Positions 50,049 to 58,786 of a stretch of DNA of 64,000 nucleotides are shown in pieces. The position numbers and the translations under genes are program-made. The notes beneath the pieces were generated by a model, which had not been told where the DNA came from, did no database searches, and saw only the letters and a program-made list of their open reading frames with translations. This stretch comes from DASQPR01 sp963831705 (GTDB lineage: Bacteria > Actinomycetota > Actinomycetes > Mycobacteriales > Micromonosporaceae). How positions within the stretch are numbered: the stretch's first letter is position 1; each line of letters opens with the position of its first letter. The stretch covers positions 434,001-498,000 of the forward strand of contig CAWHRE010000005.1 in assembly GCA_963831705.1 (NCBI GenBank). Reading direction: 5' to 3'.

Positions 50049-51371
50049 TCATCGCCGTCGGTCCAGCAGTAGGACATCCACAGTGGATCCAGCAGTAGCG
50101 GTCATGACCTTCTCACCCAAGACGAGCAGACCGTTCGCCTCGGCCATGCCGGAGAGAGTGTACGGGCCACCGTTGAGTGGTGTCACGGTGTAGCCGCCGC
50201 CCCGGCGCTCATTCACCACGGCCGGACGGAATTCCCGCAGGCCGGACGGTGAATAGATGGTCTGCAGCAAGTGCGCCCGTACGCTCGGGCGGAACACCGG
50301 CTCGGCCCCGGCGAGCACCTGGATGACCGGCCGGGCGAGCACCTCGAAGCCGATCAGAGCGGCGCCGGGGTCACCCGGCAGGCAGACGATCGGGACCTGG
50401 GCGCCGCCGATCGTGCCGTACCCGAGCGCCGAACCCGGGTACACCGACACCTCGGTGAAGTTCACCGGACCCCGGGTCAGAATGCGCCGGACCATGTCGC
50501 CGGGGCCGTTGCCCGTTCCCCCGGTCGTCACGATCAGGTCGGCGCGCAGCGTCTGGTCGTCGAGCAGGACGCGCAGCCCTTCCGGGTCGTCGTCGCAGAT
50601 ACCGATCCGGAACCCGTGGGCACCGGCTTCGGCGGCGGCCGCGGTCAGCGCGTGCGAGTTCACGTCAACGACCTGGCCGGGCTTGCTCGCCCGTCCGATG
50701 TCGACCAGTTCGTCGCCGGTGGATACCACCACCACGCGGGGGCTCGGCCGTACCGTGACCTGTCCGACACCGGCCGCAGCGAGGATCGCGACGGTCGCCG
50801 GCGTCACGTACGAGCCGGCGGACGCGAGTAGCTGACCGGCAGCGATCTCGTCACCGGCACGCCGGACGCCGTACCCCTTCTTGGGCGCGAAGAAGATGTC
50901 GACGGTCGCGACGCCCTGATCGGTGAAGTTCGTCGGGATCACGACATCGGCCTGGGCCGGCAGCGCCGTACCGGCCGCGATCGCGAAGCAGCCGCCCGGC
51001 GTCAACCGGACCGGCCGCCAGCTTGCGGCAGACAGATCGCCGACCACGTTGAGGTGTGCCGGCCGGTTCCGGTCACACCCGATCAAATCATCGGTACGCG
51101 CGGCATAGCCGTCGATCGCGGCATGATCGAACGCCGGCAGCGGCCCGGGCGAGTAGATGTCTTCGGCGAGCACGTTTCCGTACGCCTGGGTGAGGTCGAT
51201 CTCCAGTGACGGCAACGGCTTCAGGCCGCGCAGGATGCCACCGAGGTATTCGGCCAGCGGAGTCAGCTCGGCGATCGGGTTGGTCGGCCAAACTACGCCG
51301 CCCACTCCGGACGCCTCCGCCCCTGCTCCGACGCCCGCACCGAACGTATCCTGGCCCACGGTTGCGGTCAT
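50049..51371 (-). CDS. glp: Glp, MoeA/gephyrin-like protein (molybdopterin molybdenumtransferase family)
   Basis: 440 residues. MoeA domains in order: N-terminal GLKPLPSLEIDLTQAYGNVLAEDI and PLPAFDHAAIDGYA; MoCF-binding core VVVSTGDELVDIG, VTTGGTGNGPGDM (usually TSGGVSVG), and VPIVCLPGDPGAALIGFEVLARPV; C-terminal MoeA_C barrel. Family members make molybdenum cofactor. However, in corynebacteria the copy beside glpR binds FtsZ and acts in division. The altered GGTGNG loop and the neighbours galU, rimJ and sepX favour that divisome role here. Confidence 0.85.
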   Translation of the reverse strand: MTATVGQDTFGAGVGAGAEASGVGGVVWPTNPIAELTPLAEYLGGILRGLKPLPSLEIDLTQAYGNVLAEDIYSPGPLPAFDHAAIDGYAARTDDLIGCDRNRPAHLNVVGDLSAASWRPVRLTPGGCFAIAAGTALPAQADVVIPTNFTDQGVATVDIFFAPKKGYGVRRAGDEIAAGQLLASAGSYVTPATVAILAAAGVGQVTVRPSPRVVVVSTGDELVDIGRASKPGQVVDVNSHALTAAAAEAGAHGFRIGICDDDPEGLRVLLDDQTLRADLIVTTGGTGNGPGDMVRRILTRGPVNFTEVSVYPGSALGYGTIGGAQVPIVCLPGDPGAALIGFEVLARPVIQVLAGAEPVFRPSVRAHLLQTIYSPSGLREFRPAVVNERRGGGYTVTPLNGGPYTLSGMAEANGLLVLGEKVMTATAGSTVDVLLLDRRR

Positions 51372-51464
51372 CGCTCACTCCTCACATCCCCGGCGTACGC
51401 CCCGCGGCCAGGCGGTCGTTCGTCGAGGCTCGTCGTCCGCCCAGCCGGCCGCCGTGCGGATCGC

Positions 51465-52376
51465 TCAACTGCCTTTCGCGACGAAGTCGACCAGCCACTC
51501 GCGGAACGCCGGACCCAGATCCGGCCGGCGGGAGGCAAGTTCGACAACGGCCTGTAGATATCCCAGGGGCATCCCAGTATCAAAACGGACACCTCGGTAC
51601 ACAATCCCATAGACGGGCGTGCCTTCGGCCAATAACAGGGCCATGGCGTCGGTGAGTTGGATCTCGCCGCCGCTGCCGGGCTTCGTCCGGCGAATCGCAT
51701 CGAAGATCGAGTTGGGCAGTACGTACCGGCCGACGACCGCGAGATTGCTCGGCGCCACCGACGGATCCGGCTTCTCCACCAGGCCGGTGACGCGCACGAT
51801 GCCTTCATCATCGGTCGCCTCGACGGAGGCGATGCCGTACCGGTTGACCGCTTCCATCGGCACCTCGATGAACGCGAGCACGATCCCGCCCGTACGGGCT
51901 TGCAGGTCGAGCATGTCCGGTAACAGCGGCTCGTCTTCATCGGTGAACTCGTCACCGAGGAGTACGGCGAACGAGTCGCCACCGACGTGCGACTCCGCGT
52001 ACGACACCGCGTGGCCGAGTCCGAGCGGCTCGCCCTGGCGGCAGGTGTAGATCTCGGCCAGGTCGGTGATCCGGCGGATTTCGGCGAGGCGTTCGGTGTC
52101 GCCCTTCGCTTCGAGGCGTGCTTCCAGATCGGGGCGCCGGTCGAAGTGGTCCACCATGGAGGTCTTGCCGCGGCCGGTCACCAACAACACATCGTGGATT
52201 CCGGCACGGGCGGCCTCCTCCACGATGTACTGCAACACCGGCCGGTCGACCACCGGCAACAACTCCTTGGGGACCGCCTTCGTGGCCGGAAGGAACCGGG
52301 TGGCGAGGCCAGCGGCCGGGATTACCGCCTTGATAGCGCGGCGGGACGCCGACGATACTTCTTGGTCTGCGGGCAT
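51465..52376 (-). CDS. galU: UTP--glucose-1-phosphate uridylyltransferase
   Basis: Makes UDP-glucose. 303 residues. Motifs: AVIPAAGLATRFLPATKAVPKELLPVVDRP (nucleotide loop and catalytic Lys), DVLLVTGRGKTSMVDHFD, GDEFTDEDEPLL and GLVEKPDPS. A complete and normal-length protein. ATG at 52376, 10 bases after the diguanylate cyclase stop. First enzyme gene of the galU-glp-rimJ-sepX group. Confidence 0.96.
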   Translation of the reverse strand: MPADQEVSSASRRAIKAVIPAAGLATRFLPATKAVPKELLPVVDRPVLQYIVEEAARAGIHDVLLVTGRGKTSMVDHFDRRPDLEARLEAKGDTERLAEIRRITDLAEIYTCRQGEPLGLGHAVSYAESHVGGDSFAVLLGDEFTDEDEPLLPDMLDLQARTGGIVLAFIEVPMEAVNRYGIASVEATDDEGIVRVTGLVEKPDPSVAPSNLAVVGRYVLPNSIFDAIRRTKPGSGGEIQLTDAMALLLAEGTPVYGIVYRGVRFDTGMPLGYLQAVVELASRRPDLGPAFREWLVDFVAKGS

Positions 52377-52385
52377 GGTCGCAGA

Positions 52386-54620
52386 CTATCGGCCCCGTGC
52401 CTGTCGTGGTGGCGGCGTGGTGCCCGACGCGCCGCCGGGAGGCCGTAGCGTGTCCCGATCGCGCCACAACGGAGCGCCGCCACCAGTGCCGGAACGGCCG
52501 ACCGTGGCCGCGGCCACATCGAGGTCGGGTTCGGTTTCGGACGGCACCGACGCCGGCGCGGATGGCTGCGGAGGGCGCGACAGCGCGAGCCGGAACGTAT
52601 CCCGGCCGGCCGCCTTTGCCGCGTACAGTGCATCGTCGGCGGCTTCCAGCAACTGCGTACCGGACTGGCCGTGCTCCGGATAAACTGCGACGCCGATCGA
52701 CACGGTCACGCTGACCAGGATGTCCGAGCCGGCGTCCGCCCGCCCCGGGATGACGAACGCGTTGTCCCGGACCGCGGCGCCGAGCCGCTGGGCGAGCGTG
52801 ATGCCGCCGAGCCCGTCGGTCTCGGGGAGGAGCAGCACGAACTCTTCGCCGCCGTAGCGGAAGGCCAGGTCCACGCCACGAATCTCAACACCGATCCGGC
52901 GTGCGAATTCGACCAGTACGGCGTCACCGGCCGCGTGCCCGTGCGAGTCGTTGACCTCCTTGAATCGGTCGAGGTCAAGCACGATGACGCAGAGCGTCCG
53001 GCCGAATCGGGCCGATCGTTGCACTTCGCGCCAGACCAGATCCTTCAAGTGCCGGTAGTTGTACAGGCCGGTCAGCGGGTCGGTGTGCGACAGCCGCTGC
53101 GCTTCGGCGTGTTTGCGGACGTTGTCGACCGCGACCGAGGCGTGGCTCGCGAACGATCGGACGGTACGCAGATCGGTGTCGTCGAAGTCGTCATCGCCGA
53201 GCCGGTCGTACAGGGCCAGGACGCCGGTACCGCTCGTGGAGACGGCCAGCGCTGGTGAAGCGGCCGGCGACCGCAGGGGCACCGCCAGGTAGGTCCGGCA
53301 GACCGGTTCGGCCGCGGTCGGTACCGGTCCGGTCGCGTTGCTGCCGGTACGGCCACGCCGGGCGAGACCGCTCGCGGCGACCGCGCCGAGGAGCCCAACA
53401 CCCGGGACGATGTCGAGGTCGGCAAGGTCGGCCAGGCCATCGTCGTCGAAGCCCTCCGCACACTGCATCCGCAGGTGGCCGTCGGTCGGATCGGTCAGCA
53501 GCACGACGCCCGCCTGGGCGCCGGTCGCGGAGAGCGCGGATGCCAGCATCACCCGCAGAATCCGCGGCAGGTCATGGGTGCTCGCGAGCGTGTCACCAAG
53601 TACGCCGAGATTGCCGCGCAGCTGATCCCGACTGTTGGACAGCGCGGTCGAGTAGGACTGCATCTCGCGGGTCAGCCGATTGAATGCGGCACCGACGTGG
53701 CCGACCTCATCGTCGTACCGGACCGGTACGCGTGTCTGCAGATCCCCCTCGGCCACGCGTTCGGCCGCCTCGGCGATCTCGTCGAGCGGCTTCGTAGTGC
53801 TCCGGGCGAGAATCCACGCGGCGGCGACGGCCGCAACGGCAGCGAACGCGGCTACCGCGATGACGATCGCGAGCAGACTTCCGGCCGGGCGGACCGGTAC
53901 GGCGACCGCGATCTGGAACGGCTGCTGCGTACTCGGATCGATACGGCGGACATACATGGATCGGTCGTCGCCGGTCTGGTTGGCGGGCAGCCCGGACGCG
54001 TACGTCGCGATCCGCGCACCGACGGCCGGACTCTGCGAACTGGCGGCCGCCGATCGGGCATTCATGATCGTGACCTGAGCACCGGTCGCGGTCGCAAGAC
54101 TCGCCATGTACGCGGGCGTCAACGACTGCACCGCGTACGCATACCCGACGAGGTTGCCGTTCGGGTCCCGCATCTCGACGACCGAGGCGAGTGCCGTGTA
54201 CGGCCCGTCGATGTCTGGACCGTCGGGATCCGGGTTGTAGGCGGCCAGCCCGCCGGACTCGGGCAGCGGCGCACAGAGCGCCCAGGGCGCGCCGGGAGCG
54301 CCGTCCGTGGTCAGCAAGGCGGAGCCGTCCGCCGACTCGATGTGGATCGCGCTGGCCAGCCCTCGATCAACGAGCGCTTCCGCGAACGCCGGCTCGGTGC
54401 CGGCCGCGGTCGTGGTCGCCGCGGTTTCGGCGACCACCTGCAGCCGATCGCAGGCGGCTGAGACCACGGTTCGCGTCGTGAACACAGCAAGATCGAGCCG
54501 GTCGCGCTGATGTGTATCGTTCACGCTATTGACCGTCAGCGCGACAAATACGCCACCGACCAGCACCGGGCCCAGCACAACCGCGAGGAACGCTCCGGTC
54601 AGGCGCGCGCGCAGCGTCAC
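52386..54620 (-). CDS. Diguanylate cyclase with extracytoplasmic sensor, HAMP and GAF
   Basis: About 744 residues. Domains: membrane helix (about 8-28); extracytoplasmic sensor (30-250); second membrane helix (LLAIVIAVAAFAAVAAVAAA); HAMP (RSTTKPLDEIAEAAERVAEGDLQTRVPVR); a GAF-like domain (about 360-520); and GGEEF with the active-site RYGGEEFVLLL and substrate segment DPLTGLYNYRHLKDL. So it should make cyclic di-GMP. No RxxD inhibitory site is seen just before GGEEF. The C-terminus is Pro/Arg-rich. The GTG at 54620 has GGGGAGGG 4 bases upstream. It lies immediately before galU. Confidence 0.9.
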   Translation of the reverse strand: MTLRARLTGAFLAVVLGPVLVGGVFVALTVNSVNDTHQRDRLDLAVFTTRTVVSAACDRLQVVAETAATTTAAGTEPAFAEALVDRGLASAIHIESADGSALLTTDGAPGAPWALCAPLPESGGLAAYNPDPDGPDIDGPYTALASVVEMRDPNGNLVGYAYAVQSLTPAYMASLATATGAQVTIMNARSAAASSQSPAVGARIATYASGLPANQTGDDRSMYVRRIDPSTQQPFQIAVAVPVRPAGSLLAIVIAVAAFAAVAAVAAAWILARSTTKPLDEIAEAAERVAEGDLQTRVPVRYDDEVGHVGAAFNRLTREMQSYSTALSNSRDQLRGNLGVLGDTLASTHDLPRILRVMLASALSATGAQAGVVLLTDPTDGHLRMQCAEGFDDDGLADLADLDIVPGVGLLGAVAASGLARRGRTGSNATGPVPTAAEPVCRTYLAVPLRSPAASPALAVSTSGTGVLALYDRLGDDDFDDTDLRTVRSFASHASVAVDNVRKHAEAQRLSHTDPLTGLYNYRHLKDLVWREVQRSARFGRTLCVIVLDLDRFKEVNDSHGHAAGDAVLVEFARRIGVEIRGVDLAFRYGGEEFVLLLPETDGLGGITLAQRLGAAVRDNAFVIPGRADAGSDILVSVTVSIGVAVYPEHGQSGTQLLEAADDALYAAKAAGRDTFRLALSRPPQPSAPASVPSETEPDLDVAAATVGRSGTGGGAPLWRDRDTLRPPGGASGTTPPPRQARGR

Positions 54621-54735
54621 TCGCCCTCCCCGATGACTCTCAGCGATCGTATCGGCACAACACGTCACCATCGCGCCTATCGATGCCATGCTGGCACAGT
54701 GCGAGGGTTTCAACCATGCGGAACGGGCGCGTCGC

Positions 54736-55374
54736 GTGTCGGATTTTGACAGCGCCGCCACATCTGGATCTTCGTCGGCCCGCGATCACAAGCGCGACCT
54801 GCGGCGCAAGCTACTTGCGGTCCGTCGCGGTCAGGACGATCAAATTCGTAAAAATCATGATGCATCAGTACGAGAAGCTCTCGCATCCTGGCTCCAAACG
54901 ATGCGCCCGACGACGATCGCCGCCTATGTTCCGATGCTTGGCGAGCCCGGTTCACCGGAAATGCCGGGATTTCTCGCAGGCTTGGTGTCACGGGTGCTTT
55001 TGCCGGTCGTACTCCCTGATCGTGATCTTGATTGGGTTCTTTTCTCCGGCGAGTTGGCCGACGCGGCATTCGGCCTCCGCGAGCCGGTCGGGCCGCGCCT
55101 CGGCGTGGATGCGATCACGCAGGCCGAGATCGTCCTCGCCCCGGCGCTGGCGGTCGATCGGCACGGGCGCCGGCTCGGTCGCGGCGGCGGCTCGTACGAC
55201 CGGGCATTGGCCCGCCTCCACGATGACCAAATCGTGGTGGCACTGCTCTACCCGGGCGAGCTGCGTGATGAAGTCCCGGCCGAACCGCACGATCAGCCGG
55301 TCGATGCGGCCGTGATCAACGGAACGGTGACAATGCTCTCTTCCGGACATAGAACGCGTCCGGCTGGACGTTGA
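54736..55374 (+). CDS. 5-formyltetrahydrofolate cyclo-ligase
   Basis: About 212 residues. ATP-dependent conversion of 5-formyl-THF to 5,10-methenyl-THF. Family motifs: KRDLRRKLLAVRR near the N-terminus, VLLPVVLPDRDLDWVLFSG, and the ATP/Mg site GRRLGRGGGSYDRALARL. The GTG at 54736 is in frame at a normal distance from the conserved region; an ATG at 54688 would add 16 residues. It is divergent from the diguanylate cyclase and is followed by fmdB and mscL, an order common in actinobacteria. Confidence 0.92.
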   Translation: MSDFDSAATSGSSSARDHKRDLRRKLLAVRRGQDDQIRKNHDASVREALASWLQTMRPTTIAAYVPMLGEPGSPEMPGFLAGLVSRVLLPVVLPDRDLDWVLFSGELADAAFGLREPVGPRLGVDAITQAEIVLAPALAVDRHGRRLGRGGGSYDRALARLHDDQIVVALLYPGELRDEVPAEPHDQPVDAAVINGTVTMLSSGHRTRPAGR

Positions 55375-55456
55375 GGCCTTCGATAGGTCACCATTGGCAC
55401 TCGACGACTACGAGTGCTAGTCCCGTTTCGACAGATTTTGTTCTTGGAGGCTGAAC

Positions 55457-55798
55457 GTGCCGACCTACCAGTACGCCTGTACCTCGTGTGGCGAGCCGCT
55501 CGAGGTCGTGCAGTCGTTCTCGGATGCCGCGCTGACCGAGTGCCCCAACTGTGGTGGCAGCCTGCGCAAGGTGTTCTCCGCCGTCGGCATCGTCTTCAAG
55601 GGTTCCGGCTTCTACCGGACCGATTCGCGCTCGGACAAGACCAGCACGATCGCGCCGACCCAGAAGGATTCATCGCCGGTCTCGGCGCCGTCGTCCGAAT
55701 CCTCGTCAAGTTCGTCGTCCACCTCTACTTCCGCGCCGGCCACTTCGTCCTCGTCGTCAACGACCAGCACATCGACGAAAGCGGCCACAAGCTCATAA
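55457..55798 (+). CDS. FmdB-family zinc ribbon protein
   Basis: 113 residues. The N-terminal zinc ribbon PTYQYACTSCGEPLEVVQSF and CPNCGGSLRKVFSAVGIVFKGSGFYRTD is the FmdB_CxxC domain. The last 45 residues are a Ser/Thr/Ala tail (a run of SSSS with TSTS). The function in this family is unclear; a regulatory role has been suggested. GTG at 55457, GGAGGC just upstream. It is followed by mscL at 48 bases. Confidence 0.92.
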   Translation: MPTYQYACTSCGEPLEVVQSFSDAALTECPNCGGSLRKVFSAVGIVFKGSGFYRTDSRSDKTSTIAPTQKDSSPVSAPSSESSSSSSSTSTSAPATSSSSSTTSTSTKAATSS

Positions 55799-55846
55799 TC
55801 CGGGCGTAACGTTCACCTAACCGCAGACGCCGGAGGTGAACGACCC

Positions 55847-56233
55847 ATGTTCAAGGGCTTCAAGGAATTCATCACCCGCGGAAACGTCGTCGATCTCGCG
55901 GTCGGCATTGTCATCGGTGCGGCCTTCGCCGCGGTCATCAACCAGCTGACGAAATCGTTCCTGAACCCTCTCATCCACGCGATCTTCGGCAACAGCGCAG
56001 CCGCCGGCACATTTACGTTCCGTGGTCAGATCTTCGACTACGGCGCGTTCATCAACGCGGTGATCACATTCCTGGTGACGGCGGCGGCGATCTACTACGT
56101 GGTGGTCGTGCCGGTCAACGCGATGGCGGCACGCAAGCGCCGGAAGCAGGGTCTCGACCCAGCCACCGACGAGATGAGCGACGAGGTGCGTCTGCTCACC
56201 GAGATCCGCGACCAGCTGTCGCGGCGGCCGTAG
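55847..56233 (+). CDS. mscL: Large-conductance mechanosensitive channel
   Basis: 128 residues, two membrane helices. N-terminal amphipathic helix and first helix FKGFKEFITRGNVVDLAVGIVIGAAFAAVINQL are highly conserved; the second helix is FINAVITFLVTAAAIYYVVVVPVNA. The C-terminal helix ends LLTEIRDQL, as expected. Homopentamer in the cell membrane, protects against osmotic down-shock. The ATG at 55847 has GGAGGTGAAC upstream. Confidence 0.97.
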   Translation: MFKGFKEFITRGNVVDLAVGIVIGAAFAAVINQLTKSFLNPLIHAIFGNSAAAGTFTFRGQIFDYGAFINAVITFLVTAAAIYYVVVVPVNAMAARKRRKQGLDPATDEMSDEVRLLTEIRDQLSRRP

Positions 56234-56234
56234 T

Positions 56235-56405
56235 TCAGCCCCAGTGCGGCGGGCGATCTTCGAGCAGACGATCGTCGTTCGAGGTCGCCTGCTCGCCCCA
56301 ACCATGATCCGTATCGTCCCGCGTTTGGACCGGCAGCACCGGCTCGCGTTCGTCGTCGAGTTCGACTTCGCGATCGTCATCCGAGATCGGTTTGTCTGGT
56401 TCCAC
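56235..56405 (-). CDS. Small acidic protein (56 residues)
   Basis: The GTG at 56405 opens a short frame: EPDKPISDDDREVELDDERE, then RDDTDHGWGEQATS and LLEDRPPHWG before a TGA at 56235. Asp/Glu-rich, no membrane segment. The DDTDxGWGE motif and the RPPHWG ending look like a conserved small actinobacterial protein, judging by pattern. It converges with mscL, whose stop is 2 bases away. It is too short for default gene-finder limits. Confidence 0.6.
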   Translation of the reverse strand: MEPDKPISDDDREVELDDEREPVLPVQTRDDTDHGWGEQATSNDDRLLEDRPPHWG

Positions 56406-56457
56406 GCGCGAAGACTAACTCCCGCCCGCCACCCGCTCAAATTGGTAACGTCGTCAC

Positions 56458-56799
56458 GTGACGTCATCGCAGCCGGGGCCGAGCCCGTACAGCCCGCAGG
56501 GCTCCGACGAGCAGATCTGGCGGCGACCGCCGGGTGGCAGTGAGGGCCCTCCGCCGATCAGCGCGCCGCCGGCCGCCTCGCTGTACGCCGGACCGCCACC
56601 AACGGTGCAGCCCGGACCGGGGTGGCGGCCACGGTTGCTCGTCCAGGTGCCGGCCGCTCGGACAATGCCGCCGCAGGACGACGCGGTGCTCGACGAGCAG
56701 GACAAGGCGGCCCGAACGATCACGTACGGCGTGGGGATGGTCGCGGGGGCGATCGCGCTGATCGTGTTGATCGTGCTCTGCGGAAGGGCGCTGTTCTAG
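56458..56799 (+). CDS. Small Pro-rich membrane protein
   Basis: 113 residues. The first 80 residues are Pro/Ser/Gly-rich and likely disordered (GPSPYSPQGSDEQIWRRPPG). A short charged segment (DDAVLDEQDKAARTITYG) leads into a single C-terminal membrane helix (VGMVAGAIALIVLIVLCGRA). It is probably tail-anchored with the N-terminus in the cytosol. GTG start at 56458. Family not recognised. It is divergent from the small acidic protein gene. Confidence 0.6.
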   Translation: MTSSQPGPSPYSPQGSDEQIWRRPPGGSEGPPPISAPPAASLYAGPPPTVQPGPGWRPRLLVQVPAARTMPPQDDAVLDEQDKAARTITYGVGMVAGAIALIVLIVLCGRALF

Positions 56800-57351
56800 T
56801 TCGATCGTGTCTAGCTTCAGTCGGGTCTAGCTTCCATCGGCGCGGAGATCGTTTAGGAGAGCGGCGCCTTGCCCGACGCAACGTCGCCATTGTGATGACC
56901 CCGTCGCCACTGCGATGATCCTGGAGCGAAAACGGGCTCGAACCCGCGAAACCTTCCCGCTGTCTCCTGCGTCCACGAGCGCCGATCCAGTCCGCAGCTC
57001 TGACCTGCGGATACGCGCCTACGGCTAGTTGGGCATCCCCGCGCCAAAGATCTTTTCCAAGAAGCGGAAGGATATCTGCGCTCTGACGCCGTCAAGTCTT
57101 CACGTTGTCGTTGATCACGATCGTGCTCCGACGGCGCGACGCCCTGCCCAGCGGCTTCAGTCGGGCACTTTGCTCCGCCAACGTGATCGTGTAGCGAAAG
57201 CGGGTCAGATCCCGCAAACGCTTCCGCATCTTGCGGATCTTGCGGCGCCAAGCCGACCCGCGGCGTCACCCGATGCTTCGGCTCGAGCCGGCCCGCAGGC
57301 GATACCGCCGACCACAGCGGTTCGCCCGCGGGCCGGTATGGCGATTACGGA
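56800..57351. other. 550 bp intergenic stretch with weak repeats
   Basis: No convincing gene on either strand. Two related 40-base segments occur: TGATCCTGGAGCGAAAACGG at about 56917 and TGATCGTGTAGCGAAAGCGG at about 57184. Each is followed by a short inverted repeat (CGGGCTCGAACCCG and GCGGGTCAGATCCCGC). Near 57228-57250 there is CATCTTGCGGATCTTGCGG, reminiscent of the 30 bp repeat core elsewhere. Most of it may be decayed repeat sequence. Confidence 0.4.
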
Positions 57352-57831
57352 CTACAAGCCTGCCCAGGCGATGTGCGCCCCGGTGTCACCGGTCCGGAAG
57401 ATGTAGTAGCCGACCACCGCGCCGAGCACGACGGTCACCACGGTCGCGGTCACTCGGGCCGCCATTGGGATGCCGGCGCCGGACTTTTTCACGCGTGCGT
57501 AGTAAGCGAGCAGCGCCAGCGTCACGACGCCGAGCGCGATCGTCCAGTAGAACGTGTCGTTGCCGTACGAGTTGTGCCGATCGATCTTGGCGAGCTGCCC
57601 CACGATGTTCTTGGCGATCAACTCGTTGCGCAGATCTTGGCCGGATAGCTTCGCGAAGAGCGCCGAGAACGGCGCCACAATGGCGAGCGCGGCAACGGCC
57701 CAGAAGATCCGAGGGTGGAACGGCGGCCATGCCGCGTACACGATCGCGCCGACGATCAGCAGCGGTATGAAGACCACCGCAGCGTGGATCAGCAGCGGAT
57801 GCGCCGGGATACCCAAGATGTGGTTGAACAC
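57352..57831 (-). CDS. DUF2231 membrane protein
   Basis: 159 residues with four membrane segments: LLIHAAVVFIPLLIVGAIVYA, IFWAVAALAIVAPFSALFA, FYWTIALGVVTLALLAYYA and TVVTVVLGAVVGYYIFRTGD. The opening FNHILGIPAHPLLIHAAVVF and the final GDTGAHIAW are typical of DUF2231 proteins; conserved His residues suggest metal or haem binding, but the function is unknown. The GTG at 57831 has GGGAGGT 5 bases upstream, so the longer frame is not used. Confidence 0.85.
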   Translation of the reverse strand: MFNHILGIPAHPLLIHAAVVFIPLLIVGAIVYAAWPPFHPRIFWAVAALAIVAPFSALFAKLSGQDLRNELIAKNIVGQLAKIDRHNSYGNDTFYWTIALGVVTLALLAYYARVKKSGAGIPMAARVTATVVTVVLGAVVGYYIFRTGDTGAHIAWAGL

Positions 57832-57949
57832 GCAAACCTCCCAGAATCGGCTCCCGCGCGAAGTATGGTGCATTCACTCGGGCAGAACCTACGCCGGAGT
57901 ACACGCATCCGCGTGGCGGGTGGTTCGACTCGCGTGGCATCGTTGACTC

Positions 57950-58786
57950 ATGCCGGAGCCGAAGATCGATTTGGGCCTGTTCGGACCAGAGTCGGTGAGC
58001 TGGCGCGTTCATCGCGAACCGATCCTCGCGCTCGCCGGCCTTCGCGCGCTCTATCTCCAGTCGCTGCATCCGCTGGCGATGGCTGGCGTGGCGCAGAACT
58101 CGCGGTACCGCGACGACCCGTACGGCCGACTCAACCGCACCGGCATTTACATCGCCACCGTCGTGTACGGCACGACCGAGGAAGCCCAGGCTGCCGGTCG
58201 ACGGCTCCGAGGCATTCACGCCCGAATGCGCGCGATCAACCCGGAAACCGGCATCGAATACCGGATCGACGCACCTGAGCTGCTGCGATGGGTACACGTG
58301 ACCGAGGTCGAGTCGTTCGTCACGACCGCAAAACGAGCGGGGCTCGGCCTGTCCGACGCCGATGTGGACGCGTACTACACCGAGCAATTGCGGGCGGCCG
58401 AGCTGGTTGGACTCGATCCGTCAACGGTGCCCGGAACCGCGGCCGAGGTCGCGGCGTACTACAAATTGGTTCGGGGCGATCTCGCGATGACGAAGGAAGC
58501 GGCCGAGTCCGCGATGTTCCTGTCCGCGCCTCCGCTGCCGTACCGGCTGGGTTTCACTCCCGTCCGGCTCGCATGGTTCGGGCTGGCCGCGGTCGCGGTC
58601 GGCCTGTTGCCGTCGTGGGCCCGCCGCATGTACGGCTTGCCTGGCCTGCCAACGACCGATCCGGCCGCGTCGATCTCGGCGCGGACGCTGCGGCTCGCCC
58701 TGAAAGCGTTGCCGGAAAAGGCGATCCGGGGACCGATCTACGTGGCCGCACTGGAACGCGCGGCCGCCGCCGGTCACTCGGTCTGA
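57950..58786 (+). CDS. MpaB-like oxygenase (DUF2236 family)
   Basis: 278 residues. Family pattern: VSWRVHREPILALAGLRALYLQSLHPLAMAGVAQNSRYRDDPYGRLNRTGIYIATVVYG, then LRWVHVTEVESF. The histidines in VHREP and LHPLA are candidate haem ligands, as in latex-clearing/MpaB-type oxygenases. A membrane-like segment occurs near 215-232. The substrate is unknown. ATG at 57950. The 3' end overlaps the convergent nuclease gene by 13 bases. Confidence 0.85.
   Translation: MPEPKIDLGLFGPESVSWRVHREPILALAGLRALYLQSLHPLAMAGVAQNSRYRDDPYGRLNRTGIYIATVVYGTTEEAQAAGRRLRGIHARMRAINPETGIEYRIDAPELLRWVHVTEVESFVTTAKRAGLGLSDADVDAYYTEQLRAAELVGLDPSTVPGTAAEVAAYYKLVRGDLAMTKEAAESAMFLSAPPLPYRLGFTPVRLAWFGLAAVAVGLLPSWARRMYGLPGLPTTDPAASISARTLRLALKALPEKAIRGPIYVAALERAAAAGHSV

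Noticed and set aside
56917..57000. tRNA or tmRNA 3' end on the minus strand (GGTTCGAGCCC with GCTCCA)
   Set aside because: The T-arm-like sequence has no matching D arm, anticodon arm or 5' acceptor, and no tag-peptide frame was found upstream.
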